Under the pieces are notes generated by a model. It was not told the DNA's origin, did no database searches, and saw only the letters and a list, made by a program, of their open reading frames with translations. 64,000 nucleotides of DNA, taken from assembly GCF_964204645.1 (NCBI RefSeq), contig NC_134026.1, positions 25,624,650-25,688,649 on the forward strand, written 5' to 3'. This document shows positions 54,125-64,000 of this stretch, piece after piece (position 1 is the first letter of the stretch; each line of letters begins with the position of its first letter). The stretch comes from Tubulanus polymorphus. Its lineage: Eukaryota > Nemertea > Palaeonemertea > Tubulaniformes > Tubulanidae. Position numbers and translations under genes: made by a program.

Positions 54125-57100
54125 AAAAAACAAAATATAGTTCTTGTAACTTGCGAGGTAAAAAAAAAAACGAGAGAGCGGTTGTTATCGTACGCTTCAG
54201 GGAGCAATTTAACGAGATGAAATATAAGAGGCCAGAAAACACAGACTGTCTCCAAATAGCTTCACAAATAATATGTCACCACCGATGATAAGGCCGATGT
54301 GTTTTCGTGTTATTAGAATTGCTGTCTATACAGTTGACTACTAGTGTTAGATATCTTACGGATGGTAGATTGAGAAAAAATATTTAACATTTCCCAGATT
54401 TACCGACTAGACAAGACTAAAAACAAGACTGTTTCATTTATTTCATCATTAACAAAGTGAAGGTATGGAATACAAGGCAATTGATTTGAGTTGATGCCGC
54501 ATATTCTTCACTGATTTACATACCCGCCCGTTGCACTATGTGCGGACGTAAGGCATTTACTTGATAGTTAAGAATAATATCAGGAATGTTTCAATTTCCG
54601 CAAATCTACCTCTAAGTGGCCTAGAAATTGATGAAATATATAAACGTTTCCAATCGGAGGTCACAGCTGAACTAAGCCGTGATAATTAAGGAATAGTCCT
54701 GTTAGTCATTGTCTGGAAAGATCGTACATCGAATCATGGACTCATTCCTTTTAGAGTCCACGATCGGATTCACGTGATGTGTTGCCGAGTAATTTCCACC
54801 ATTTACGTACTACAAAGAAAAGCTCGCCTTAACACAGCTGGGATATAACTTTTCTACTCTGGTCACCTGACACTAATTAAAGCAGATACCATGCAAGTTC
54901 GTGTATTTTTTCCAATAGAATAGCTGAAAACTATTCAAATAAGGGAATAAAACAGAATGTGTTATGAAAAGTTCAAAAAAGTGCTTTGAGAAAAAGAAAG
55001 GCGACCAATTTTCAAAATAACGTTAAAAGTATTATTTACCTTTAGAACACAGTTCTGCAAGAAAATAAAGTAGCAGAACCAAGCATCGATAAAGTAAATC
55101 CATATTTAATAAGCACTGTCAACCACTATCCATCGTAGCACGACCAGCACTGACAGCAGAGGTGAGTCGCGCCGTGACTTCATAACATTAAGCGTCGAGT
55201 GAACGGATGAGAGCTAGTTTCTATTTCACAGGGTAATGACACTTGTTGAAGTCCGAGGCTTCATCTATCATATCACCTCTCAACATCAGGCACAGATAGC
55301 TTTAATTGGGTTCACTAATTATATCAAGAAAGTGTTAATGATGTTGGCGAAAGAAAGTCTTTATCGATCATTCTAAAACATTATTGAAAATTTATTGATT
55401 TATTGATTGACGTACTTAATGTTTATATTGATATAGCTTCGACGACTTTCAAATTTCGCAGCAGATAAAATAACTCGATCAAAACAAGCTGATTTGTTGA
55501 TATAGGCTTAGTCACACAATTGATCTCCACCTTCTTTCATTTCTTCTCGCTATTTCTTCTGCATTTAGAGCCAAGCTAATTTGCATCACGTGAATTTTGA
55601 TCTATTGTCAACCCTGAAACATATGATTTTCTTTTTATTAAGTGCATTTGAAACGGATCCGTTCCCTTTGCGAGATTGTTTTTCATCCAATGCTCGGCCA
55701 GCTTCTGAGATGTAACTAATCGGATTACAGTATATGGTGTCGAAATACCTTTCACTACGCATATTTTCTGTACGTAACTCTGTTGATTCATAAGATCGCA
55801 CTGTAGGCCGCAAAATTGATTCAAGGCGTATTCACTGCGATTGAAAGCTCCTGAATCTATTGAAATGACTGTTCGTATATATTATCTCAGTTGCTAAGGG
55901 AAAATTATAAAATTCAAACTTAAAGCACTTGATAAACCCTCTTTCTCTTCCACAATAATTGTTCATCTTTTGTTTAGTTCATATATGAACTTCATTTTAC
56001 TTACCAGTCATGTTTAGTCACATGTTTTTAACTCCCGATCCGAAGTGTCGATTTACTTAGTAACAAAGAATCAAAGTCTTGAAAAACATCAACAGATTTA
56101 GAGGAAAAAGAGATAAAAACCAACAGCTATAATTATTCAGAGGTGTAGCGTTGTTTGGTTTCCAACCATGGATGAGAGGACTTAGTGTGGAGAGAAGATC
56201 AAGCATATTTTTCTCTGTCGGTGCGAAAGCTGAGATCAGAGTGATTTGCGAATTAAGGACTCCGCAAAGAACGGATATTTCATTATTGTGTTCACGTACC
56301 TAACTGTTACGCCTAAGTATAGTTACAAGGTTAACAGATTGTTTTTCGTATCATTACCTTATTTACGTTATAAGCAACCGTTTACATATTGATAATGGAT
56401 TAAAAATATTTGAAACTTATAGTTGGAATATTAGCAAAACGGTCCAATCAATAAGAATGTCTATCCTTCAATAGATGTTTCCTGTTCTATAGTTATTTGA
56501 TGAATTATAATGCGATGAGTTACGCAGAGATCCATGTCTCCCATCTGTTTATCTGCACACGTATAAATCAGATGAATCTATTCAATTACGAAGAAATATC
56601 AATCACTTTGTATCGGCCTTGCGTCAAAATGACTGTCAGGCTTTTTACACGGTCATTTTTGACTCGTCGTCTCTTGAGAGCTGTTGTGTCGCTCGATATC
56701 CGACAACTAGGCTTAATTGGAATTTTACGGGGATCAATGACAGTAATGAAGGGACCGCTCTGGTGTCTGTCGCGAACAGTGGATAATATCACCGGCTGTA
56801 GATTTTATCATCGGACCATCAGGGTATAAGCCCGACTGAAATGACTGGATAAAGTTACATATCAATGTTCAATGAGAGCCGTTCTCCAATAACATCACCA
56901 ATCGCAAAGGCGACGTCGTTTTTCTACATTTCTTATTAGTTTTCTTTATACTTTTTGTTTGCTTAACGTCGGAAAAATACGTGTTTGGAAAACTAAAACA
57001 TTTTCATCTTGAAATGCATGCTTTTTTGTATTACGAAATCCTGTTCCCTATATTACCTCCCTACGTCTAACGTAGCCCATATTAGTAGTTATCCATTTGT

Positions 57101-57881
57101 TTTATTTGGTTAATTTTGTTTCCCCTCTCTTTGCATAGTGCTTCATAGTCCGCTGAAGTTATTTTTAATCGTACCATTGAATCAACTTCAAGCGTCTATA
57201 ATTCATAAATCGAACTAAATGCGACATCCTCGGCAAATAAAGTGTTGATAGATCTCTTCGAAATCAAACATTTCTGCTCGATTCGCAGACAGAATCAAAC
57301 AAATGAGAATAATTTGTGTAGCGGCTCCCGATAAAATTTTTCAATAAAGAAGATGATAACGTCAAGAAAACGTCCTGGGGTGCATGGAAGAGCTTCCCTA
57401 TCGTAAAGCTTACTGACGTTAATGTACACGTTAATTTTGGTTCCGGTTTCCATGAATATGCATTGCATTTCTTGAGATTACCGATACTTCGTTAGCTCTA
57501 TCAAGTCTTCATCATGTAAATGTAGTAATTTATTCATTATGAGTGTTTGAAGTATATACAGCTGTATGTATTCTCTGCAGCGATAGTTGGACATTAGCGA
57601 TAGGTCTGATGAATGGTAAGGTCGGTGGCGTACGACCTGAGAAGCGCATCTTGGTTAAATTACCGTACTCTTGGCTCGAACTGCACGGAATGTTTTGTCA
57701 CCATCATCCCAAACTCTATACAGGCGTGCGTGATGAAACCGTATCTATTATTTAAGTCGAGCGGTCGATGATAGTTTTATGTAGCTAGGTGACCACAGGT
57801 CATGTAATTACCGAGCGTGGCTTGGTCGAGCACAGAAATTATCCAAGGGGATTTAATGACAGTAATGAACATATGGATGCC

Positions 57882-57900
57882 TATATATATATATATATAT
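57882..57900. repeat. TA microsatellite
   Basis: A 19-nt pure alternating TA run. Confidence 0.9.
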
Positions 57901-59078
57901 GATATGTGGTACTAGACATGAATAATTAATGTGGTACTTTCCTTTTGTAGATCGCCACTCAAGAAGAGAAGGGTCGGTATTAGGAATACTCCCTGCAAGG
58001 TTTTGACAATGTATGACCCCACAAACAGCGAATTACTTTTCAACATATCACTTGCTCTCAAAAAGTACATGCTTGGCATCTGACACATTCTTCTTGATTA
58101 ATATAGCTATTGATTATTTCTTCTCACAAAGCAACTTGAGAAATTTCTCATAAACTGTCGATGTACAAGACAAGTACAGGTTCTCATAGACGTTTTATAC
58201 GGAGAAATATATTGTCATACTAATCGAGTATTGCTGTAACACCGAGGCCTGGCCAGGAGGAATATCAGTCAGAAACCCTTTTTGTATAGTAAACAGTTCC
58301 ATTCATATCGTGTACAATGGAATTAGTAGAATCATTCCTCACAATGTCGTCCCGTATTGACATTCGCTAATGTGTTGGCTTGTGCGCCAACACCATCATC
58401 GATTACGAATTCATATTCTTACTAGATGTTGCAAAATGCGATCTAAAATTTTAATAAGCAACTACAAGAGAATGAAATCTAAGTTATCGGTGAACGGCGC
58501 CCACGCCAGCGGCCTGCAACCGTGATTGGACAACGGTTTACGTGATTAAGAAAATGTTATTTGTTTGTTGTTTGTGCAGACAATCAATGCGGGATTCCGG
58601 CTATGAGTGAAGTCTAAACATCAACGATCTTTGGCGGATTTCCCTTGGAACCGGCGTTAGGCATCCGGCCATAAAAAGCGCTTCTTGAGCCGATCGGTGG
58701 TGAACGGAACGAGTTTGAGGCTTTTCTGTCGGATGATACAATGAACTGAAATCATCCATTATGGTCATTTCATGTATCATCGTCGGAAAATTGTAAAATT
58801 TGAAATTTACTCCGGGTAAACGAGACTTACGTAAGCGGCAAGTCCGATCTACCAAATACGCGTTATAGCGTCCCTACCCTGGAAAGTGAGGATATTCCAA
58901 TCGCCTGGCTCTGCATCATCCGATCTAGTAATAACTTCGATAGATTATTCCGGGTTTCCTCAATCCTTCCCATATTTCTTTCGTTTTGATGTTTTTAGGC
59001 TTTCACTAGTCCTGTTGATATTGTCGTTGTAACACTTTGGATAATACTACTCTTGAAATATTAGCGGTAGCCAAACAG

Positions 59079-59093
59079 GAGAGAGAGAGAGAG
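59079..59093. repeat. GA microsatellite upstream of the RNF34/RFFL-type gene
   Basis: A 15-nt GA run about 260 nt before the ATG. GA tracts are frequent near animal promoters; no TATA box or initiator is evident. Confidence 0.85.
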
Positions 59094-59356
59094 CTGGGCG
59101 CAGTCTCTTTAACTCTCTCCTAAATTGGACAATTCTTCCTTCATGTTGTTGTTGACTTCCAACCATCGCCGTGGCGTATCTATCTATTCTGTCACACATC
59201 ATGTCCACGTTCTATTGAAGTTAGATTTTAACGTTTTTTAAAGTTGCAATTGTCTAATCTGTTATCGTTTGTCTATATGGATTGAACACGCAATTTATTT
59301 GATAAGCTGCTGATAAATAAAGATTTAGAAGGATAGGTCAGGATTAATTTTTACGA

Positions 59357-60893
59357 ATGGGGTCTGGTAATGTGAAACTGGCAAATACTGCAGAATTGTC
59401 AAATATCACTAAATTAACCATGACATCTTGTGAAAACTGTTCAACGTCGTTCAACATATTCAGAAGGAAGGTATGTTTTCATTAGCTTATTTCGAGCAAG
59501 GCATTCTAACACTCCGTTTAACTATAGTCTGTTATTCATAGGTCATTCAATAATTTCTGAAATGAGTTTTCTATTTTTGTAGAAAGAATGCAATGAATGT
59601 CACAAACAACACTGCACTGATTGTCTAGTCAAAGAGCCGTCGCGAGCGTCCAATCGGAGGCGCTGTAACCGATGTCGTATATTGTCGTCGGGGACGCTGA
59701 TGCGACGCGATCTCGTGCAATTGAAAATAAAACATCTCCGAGAATTCCTACACAGGAATTGTATACGTACGGTGGATTGCAAGGAGAAAGACGACCTAGT
59801 AGAATTGATATTACTACATTACGGAAGTGATGCCTATCACAGGCAAAGGGTTGAACACGACCGAGAGGTGCTAGAGCTTAGGGTAAGATTAATAACGTGT
59901 AGGCCTACAGTAAACCTCACCTTACTCGGACATGCCCAACTCTTAATTTTAACTAACTCTGACAAAAACCAAATAATTTAGGTGATTTCCTAACTTATCT
60001 TAACTCGGGCTTCACTTACCTCGCACTGATTTTGTCGGTCCTAGTTTGTCCTAGTTAGTTAAAGGAGATTTACTGTATTACTACAATTCAGATATGAGAA
60101 TTTTTATTATATTTTGTACTAACTGCATGAATATTCCAGGAGCGAAATCTGCAAGATTTTAGTCAACAAGATCTAACAGAGAATGAAGAAGCTCCGCCGG
60201 TGAATGGTGAAGAAGAAGACATTGCTATAAATGAAAATGAAGGTGTAAATGATAGTCCAATAGCTGAAGCATCTTCTAGTGAGGATTCAGAAACACCGGT
60301 GCATGAACAAGTATTAGAAACTGACACTAACAGTCTAAATGTACGTCAATTCAATTTTTCTATGAGTAAATGAATGAAAATGTTCCGACAGGTTTCAAAA
60401 TAAGATGATAATTTCTATTCTTTTTTAGAATGTTAATGTACCTAGCACACGAGGAACATTTTCAAGAGGAAAGCGAATGAAAATAGATGAAGTTATGTCG
60501 GTCAATCAAATCAGAGATTTAAGCGTTAAACGACTTAAAGAACTTTTAACTGAGAATTTTGTTAATTACAAAGGATGTTGCGAAAAGGGGGAACTTGTAG
60601 ATCGTGTAATCATGCTATGGAGAGAGCATCAAGTAATCAAAGCAAGAGGTAATTGATATTCTGATTATAACTATTCCACCACTCTTTATGGACTGCTCTC
60701 TAATTGATTTGCCATTTTAATTTCAGTGACCGATGATGACAGTACATGTAAGATATGTATGGATGCAGCAATAGACTGTGTACTATTAGAATGTGGTCAT
60801 ATGGTTTCATGTACTGACTGTGGTAAAAGGCTTGCCGAGTGTCCAATTTGTCGCCAATATGTCGTTCGTGTGGTTCATACCTTCAAGGCCTGA
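59357..60893 (+). CDS. RNF34: RNF34/RFFL-type RING E3 ubiquitin ligase, complete, 5 exons
   Basis: An E3 ubiquitin ligase. Exons: 59357-59470, 59583-59882, 60140-60340, 60429-60648 and 60727-60893 (stop TGA), all GT..AG introns; 1,002 nt encode 333 aa against about 360-370 in vertebrate RNF34 and RFFL. An in-frame TAA at 59345 precedes the ATG. Domains: FYVE-like finger with eight cysteines (25, 28, 41, 44, 49, 52, 66, 69); a SAP-like segment near 76-118; an acidic linker (exon 3); a second SAP-like segment with the family signature [11 protein letters not shown]; and a C3HC4 RING with Cys286, 289, 301, His303, Cys307, 310, 317, 320, followed by [11 protein letters not shown]. The RING and the NYKGCCEK block match vertebrate RNF34/RFFL closely; known vertebrate targets include initiator caspases and p53. 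One ancestral gene to both paralogues is likely, so the symbol is approximate. Intron 2 holds a small MITE. Confidence 0.93.
59908..60075. mobile_element. 168-bp pogo-like MITE in intron 2 of the RNF34-type gene
   Basis: Ends are CAGTAAACCTC on the left and, on the opposite strand at the right, CAGTAAATCTC, each flanked by TA (59906-59907 and 60076-60077), which is the target-site duplication of the Tc1/mariner/pogo group. The CAGTAAACCTC end resembles pogo/Tigger termini. There is no coding capacity. Confidence 0.7.
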
Positions 60894-61043
60894 CCAATGT
60901 TTTAACTCCGTTACGGCAGCGGTTTTTTTTTGAGACTACAAATTTTCAGTACAGTTTTATGTTTTGTTAGGTTTAACCTATGATGTCAAATAAGTGTCAT
61001 TTTCGTTGTATGTACAACTCTAAATATTTGTTGGATCTACATA

Positions 61044-61541
61044 CATTAATCCTTGCGTAAGTCGGATCTTTTGGGACTGAGAAAAACACTCCGCCTTGAA
61101 AAGTCTGACTTTGAACTAGTCAGATTTAGAGCCTTTTTCCAAAAACTACGACTCGAGAATTAATTTCTGTAAACGTAAAAATTTACATCTACGAGAAATG
61201 ATTTAAAAACACTGAAATATTTCGGGTTTATTTTTCTATTCTAATGCACTAACCCCAACTAAAATAACGCCTGTTGGCATGAATCGTTGATTTCAAGCCA
61301 GGAATAGGGAAGACATCGAACTACATTATGGGATGAAAATAGCCCTCCTACTTTTGGGGAATGATTTACAACCGATTTTTATTTTGGGACCAAGAAAAGT
61401 AGTACGAGATAAGCGAGTTTCCGACTAATAAAATCCGACTGGAATCTCTTTGAAAAAGAGACTGAAATTGGGACCATCAATACTCATCCGATATAAGCAA
61501 TTATCCGACTTTCGCCGATCCGACTTACGCAAGGTTTGCTG
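61044..61541. mobile_element. 498-bp pogo/Tigger-like MITE
   Basis: Terminal inverted repeats of about 25 nt begin with CA and share AACCTTGCGTAAGTCGGATC or its one-base variant at the left end (CATTAATCC... on the left, CAGCAAACC... on the right strand). TA flanks both ends (61042-61043 and 61542-61543), the duplication expected for the Tc1/mariner superfamily. Subterminal copies of GTCGGAT-like motifs recur inside. No transposase frame is present, so the element is non-autonomous. Confidence 0.85.
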
Positions 61542-62292
61542 TATTTTCCACGTGCTTATTTAGTTCAATTAGATTTTTTATGAAACAATCATACTGCAAA
61601 TTAATATGGATAATGATGATTGCCCGGAAGATGGTAAACATTGATATAATCAAAACTTCTAATTTATGGTTCACGTTTTATGTTCAATGCTTCAGAACGT
61701 ATCTTAAATTGACAACTGGAGCCAGACGTGTACATGTTTCCTGTTTCATTGTATGACTACCAATTATCCAGTCAGGAATGAGTATATTGGCAGAGGTTAG
61801 ATTTTAGACATCCCTAGTGCCACGAGACATTTTTATTGAGCGAAGTTGGCTTCAGCGTAGACTGATATTTGTAATGCTAAGTTCACACACACGATTTTTC
61901 ATCCAGGATTCTAACAGTTGAGCTCAACCATTTTAGATGAAATCTATGATAAAGTTCTATCGAATTAGTTCCCATGAATGGATCCTGTTCAGATATATTC
62001 CTGGTATCTGGCGGTTGTCTATCTTATCTGACACTTAGTGATTTTGTGTGAACCTATCATTAGATATATATGTAGTTTCAATGAGCTATGCACAACTCAA
62101 ACAATGTAGTATTAAGTACTTAGTGACATACCAGTACTAGTACTGAATTAAGTACATTGTCTTCAGTCAAGTTGCTCTTTTATTTGAGAATAAGAATGGT
62201 GCCTAACGATATTCTCAGGGGCTAATTTCAATTTACAGTAGTTTTCATTTTCCAGCTACATGTAGTAATTTTTATGTATTCTGGCGATAGGC

Positions 62293-62842
62293 ACTAATGT
62301 CTATTTATTAATGGATGAGACCTGTTTTTCTGCGATATTTTGCTTACTTTTTGGGGTACATACCTCATTTATGTCTTAACAGAATGCCAAAAATCGCGGA
62401 CAACAACTGAATATCCGATATATTTCCAGTTCTGTACCAATTAGATGGATTGGCAAAAAGACTCCTTAAGTCCAGTTGAATGAGAGAGAAAATCCTCCAT
62501 TTTGTCAAATTTCTTGAATTTTTACATTGTCACCATGCCTACGAAATGAAGTTATTTTTCTTGTGGGGTCTCAACAACTAAATCAGGGTGGCGTAGGCAT
62601 GGTAACAATGTTCAAATCCAAGAAATTTGACAAAATGGAAGATTTTCTCTCTCATTCAACTGGACTTAAGGAGTCTTTTTGCCAATCCATCTAATTGGTA
62701 CAGAACTGGAAATATATCGGATATTCAGTTGTTGTCCGCGATTTTTGGCATTCTGTTAAGACATAAATGAGGTATGTACCCCAAAAAGTAAGCAAAATAT
62801 CCCAGAAAAACAGGTCTCATCAATTAATAAATAGACATTAGT
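62293..62842. mobile_element. 550-bp foldback element with 251-bp arms
   Basis: The left arm 62293-62543 and the right arm 62592-62842 are reverse complements over their whole length with only a few mismatches and no net length difference, around a 48-nt spacer. Arms begin ACTAATGTCTATTTATTAAT. No open frame. A diverged single arm occurs at 39600-39817, so this is a dispersed family, not a local accident. I saw no clear target-site duplication. Near-identity of the arms implies recent insertion or ongoing arm-to-arm gene conversion. Confidence 0.9.
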
Positions 62843-63023
62843 ACTCGAGTCTACATGGCAAGCAATGATATTTTTGTATTCAATTAATGGTCACATTCCA
62901 TCAAATCAGATGCCGATTTCTGCAAAATAAGAACCTCACCAGTAAGAATGCCTATACTCACACTGCAGTTCCATTGATGTTATTTTAGTTTTAATGTGTA
63001 TACATGTAATTACAAATAATTGG

Positions 63024-63029
63024 AATAAA
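63024..63029 (+). terminator. Candidate poly(A) signal of the RNF34-type gene
   Basis: AATAAA in unique sequence after the foldback element, about 2.1 kb after the stop codon and the last + strand candidate before the convergent SR gene. Confidence 0.35.
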
Positions 63030-63430
63030 TATTTTTAGAAATAACTGTTCATATCTGCCTGGTTCAGTGTAGCTGATTTGCTTAAGAATCTACAAAGTTA
63101 CTCCTATCCGAGGAAAGATGAAGTCAGCCTTATTCAAGTGCCAGAGCAAATGGCGTACACATAAAATAGTATAACTTTGACCCCCTCCTCATTTCAAAAG
63201 AATGTCCTCATTGCACTAAACCCCTTGTCCGTCTGAAGTGGGAAGGACGGTGTCTACATCGTAACAGCCCTACTGAAGTATAAAGTTTACAACCCCTCTA
63301 AACCATCATAGCTCCCAGAATTTCTGTCAGGCCACTCGTACGCATTAACAGGAAATTCTCCAGGACATAAGGTTTTATCTGCACAGGATCAGTAATAATG
63401 GTACCAGTGATAGAAAAATTCAATGAAAAA

Positions 63431-63460
63431 TTTATTTACTTTTGATGAACAACATTTATT
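63431..63460 (-). terminator. Two candidate poly(A) signals for the minus-strand SR gene
   Basis: TTTATT at 63431-63436 and 63455-63460 read AATAAA on the minus strand, about 115-140 nt beyond the nearer of the two possible stop codons of the SR gene. Confidence 0.45.
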
Positions 63461-63572
63461 ATGTAATTTCAAAGCATACGCACACTCACATTGACATAAT
63501 TTAGACAAAGTATTGAAAACAAGAATATAGTACACGTAGATCAGTTAATCGCACTGTCATGACACATTTTCA

Positions 63573-63946
63573 TTAGTTCCTTCTCCCGTGGTCATTATAT
63601 CTGAAAAATTGAGAAAAGAGCTCTACAGATATTGCAACTTATTAAAACCGGTGCGTACTATTCATCTAAAATAAATAAAGGCATCATTCTCCGGATTAAC
63701 ATATTACTTTAAAGAAAAGAAAGTACAAATGCATATACTTAAAACAAACATAAATACACATTTAACTTGATATCAAATAATATCTAATTCAAACACGCCG
63801 GTTCAAATATTACAAGGAGAATGAAGGTTTTTAAAAAAGAAACATCCATGTCAAACCTCGACCGTCTATCTCTTGGCGATTGTGATCTTGAACGTGATCT
63901 CGAATATGAGCGTCCCCTTCTGCTGCGGGAATTCCTAGAACTTGAC
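63573..63946 (-). CDS. 3' end of an SR (serine/arginine-rich) splicing-factor gene, partial
   Basis: The minus strand from 63946 (after acceptor TGTGTTTAG) encodes a run of Arg-Ser dipeptides: SSSRNSRSRRGRSYSRSRS and onward to SQSPRDRRSR. This is the RS domain of SR-type pre-mRNA splicing factors; the RNA-binding part lies beyond the right edge, so the exact member is unknown. Two ends are possible. Splicing at AG|GTTTGA (exon 63946-63857) to the acceptor TTTTTCAG before 63600 gives a short tail RYNDHGRRN and a TAA at 63575-63573, close to two poly(A) signals. Reading through instead gives a hydrophobic tail ending at TAG 63784. I favour the spliced form because the tail composition and short 3'UTR suit the family; the donor is not optimal. 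Confidence 0.7.
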
Positions 63947-64000
63947 CTAAACACATACAATATACGATTACAAATCCGAAAATGCTGTAATACACATCAC

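Larger units (their letters stand above)
49745..59356. other. 9.6-kb interval without a supportable gene
   Basis: This interval must hold the first exon or exons of the minus-strand Ly6 gene, but no ATG plus hydrophobic segment plus phase-1 donor stood out. A minus-strand frame at 55576-55860 has exon-like composition and a possible acceptor and is treated in the findings. Otherwise there are simple repeats (poly-C at 54112, TA at 57882, GA at 59079) and short open frames in competing phases. The last few hundred bases are the promoter side of the RNF34/RFFL-type gene. Confidence 0.5.
60894..63023 (+). other. 3' flank of the RNF34-type gene, filled largely by two mobile elements
   Basis: After the stop codon there are 150 nt of unique sequence, then a pogo-like MITE (61044-61541), unique AT-rich sequence and a foldback element (62293-62842). 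AATAAA occurs at 61427 inside the MITE, at 62826 inside the foldback, and at 63024. Either the 3'UTR is about 2.1 kb long and contains both elements, or one of the elements supplies the poly(A) signal. Confidence 0.5.

Noticed and set aside
56497-56829. 110-codon + strand frame and its antisense frame at 56586-56792
   Set aside because: Both strands are open over the same DNA, neither shows a family resemblance, and no splice or start context favours one of them.

Overview
The window is animal (metazoan) nuclear DNA, AT-rich, with intron-containing genes (GT..AG introns), long non-coding stretches, TA microsatellites and several small inverted-repeat transposons. The protein families (an AMPK-related NIM1 kinase, an RNF34/RFFL-type RING ligase, a Ly6/uPAR three-finger protein, an SR splicing-factor tail, a large C2H2 zinc-finger protein) fit a bilaterian invertebrate. 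A lophotrochozoan such as a mollusc is my guess from overall character, not something the sequence proves.

Layout. 1-15.4 kb: no supportable gene; a possible regulatory landscape for the next gene, with one cluster of POU and homeodomain-like sites near 9.2-9.3 kb. 15.5-19.9 kb (+): an uninterrupted 1,444-residue coding sequence for a nuclear protein with 14 C2H2 fingers, six of which are near-copies of one distinctive module; its 5'UTR has a splice acceptor, and a 97-nt TA tract lies in its probable 3'UTR. 21-41.6 kb: a 20-kb stretch with no convincing exon, holding hairpins, microsatellites and half of a foldback repeat. 41.6-45.9 kb (+): a complete three-exon NIM1 kinase of 432 residues ending in a CaaX box, with a canonical poly(A) signal at 47,729. 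48.1-48.5 kb: an inverted-repeat element. 48.8-49.7 kb (-): the last two exons of a secreted or GPI-anchored Ly6-type protein, convergent with NIM1; its first exon was not found. 49.7-59.3 kb: no supportable gene. 59.36-60.89 kb (+): a complete five-exon RNF34/RFFL-type E3 ligase (333 residues: FYVE-like finger, two SAP-like segments, C-terminal RING). 61.0-62.85 kb: a pogo/Tigger-like MITE and a 550-bp near-perfect foldback element. 63.57-63.95 kb (-): the 3' end of an SR-protein gene entering from the right edge, with two possible C-termini.

The genes do not form a visible pathway; this is ordinary mixed animal gene order. The most distinctive items are the repeated zinc-finger module with its extra cysteine and non-finger C-terminal tail, the CaaX end of NIM1, and the density of non-autonomous inverted-repeat elements between 48 and 63 kb, including two inside introns. 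I did not find a new multi-gene system.
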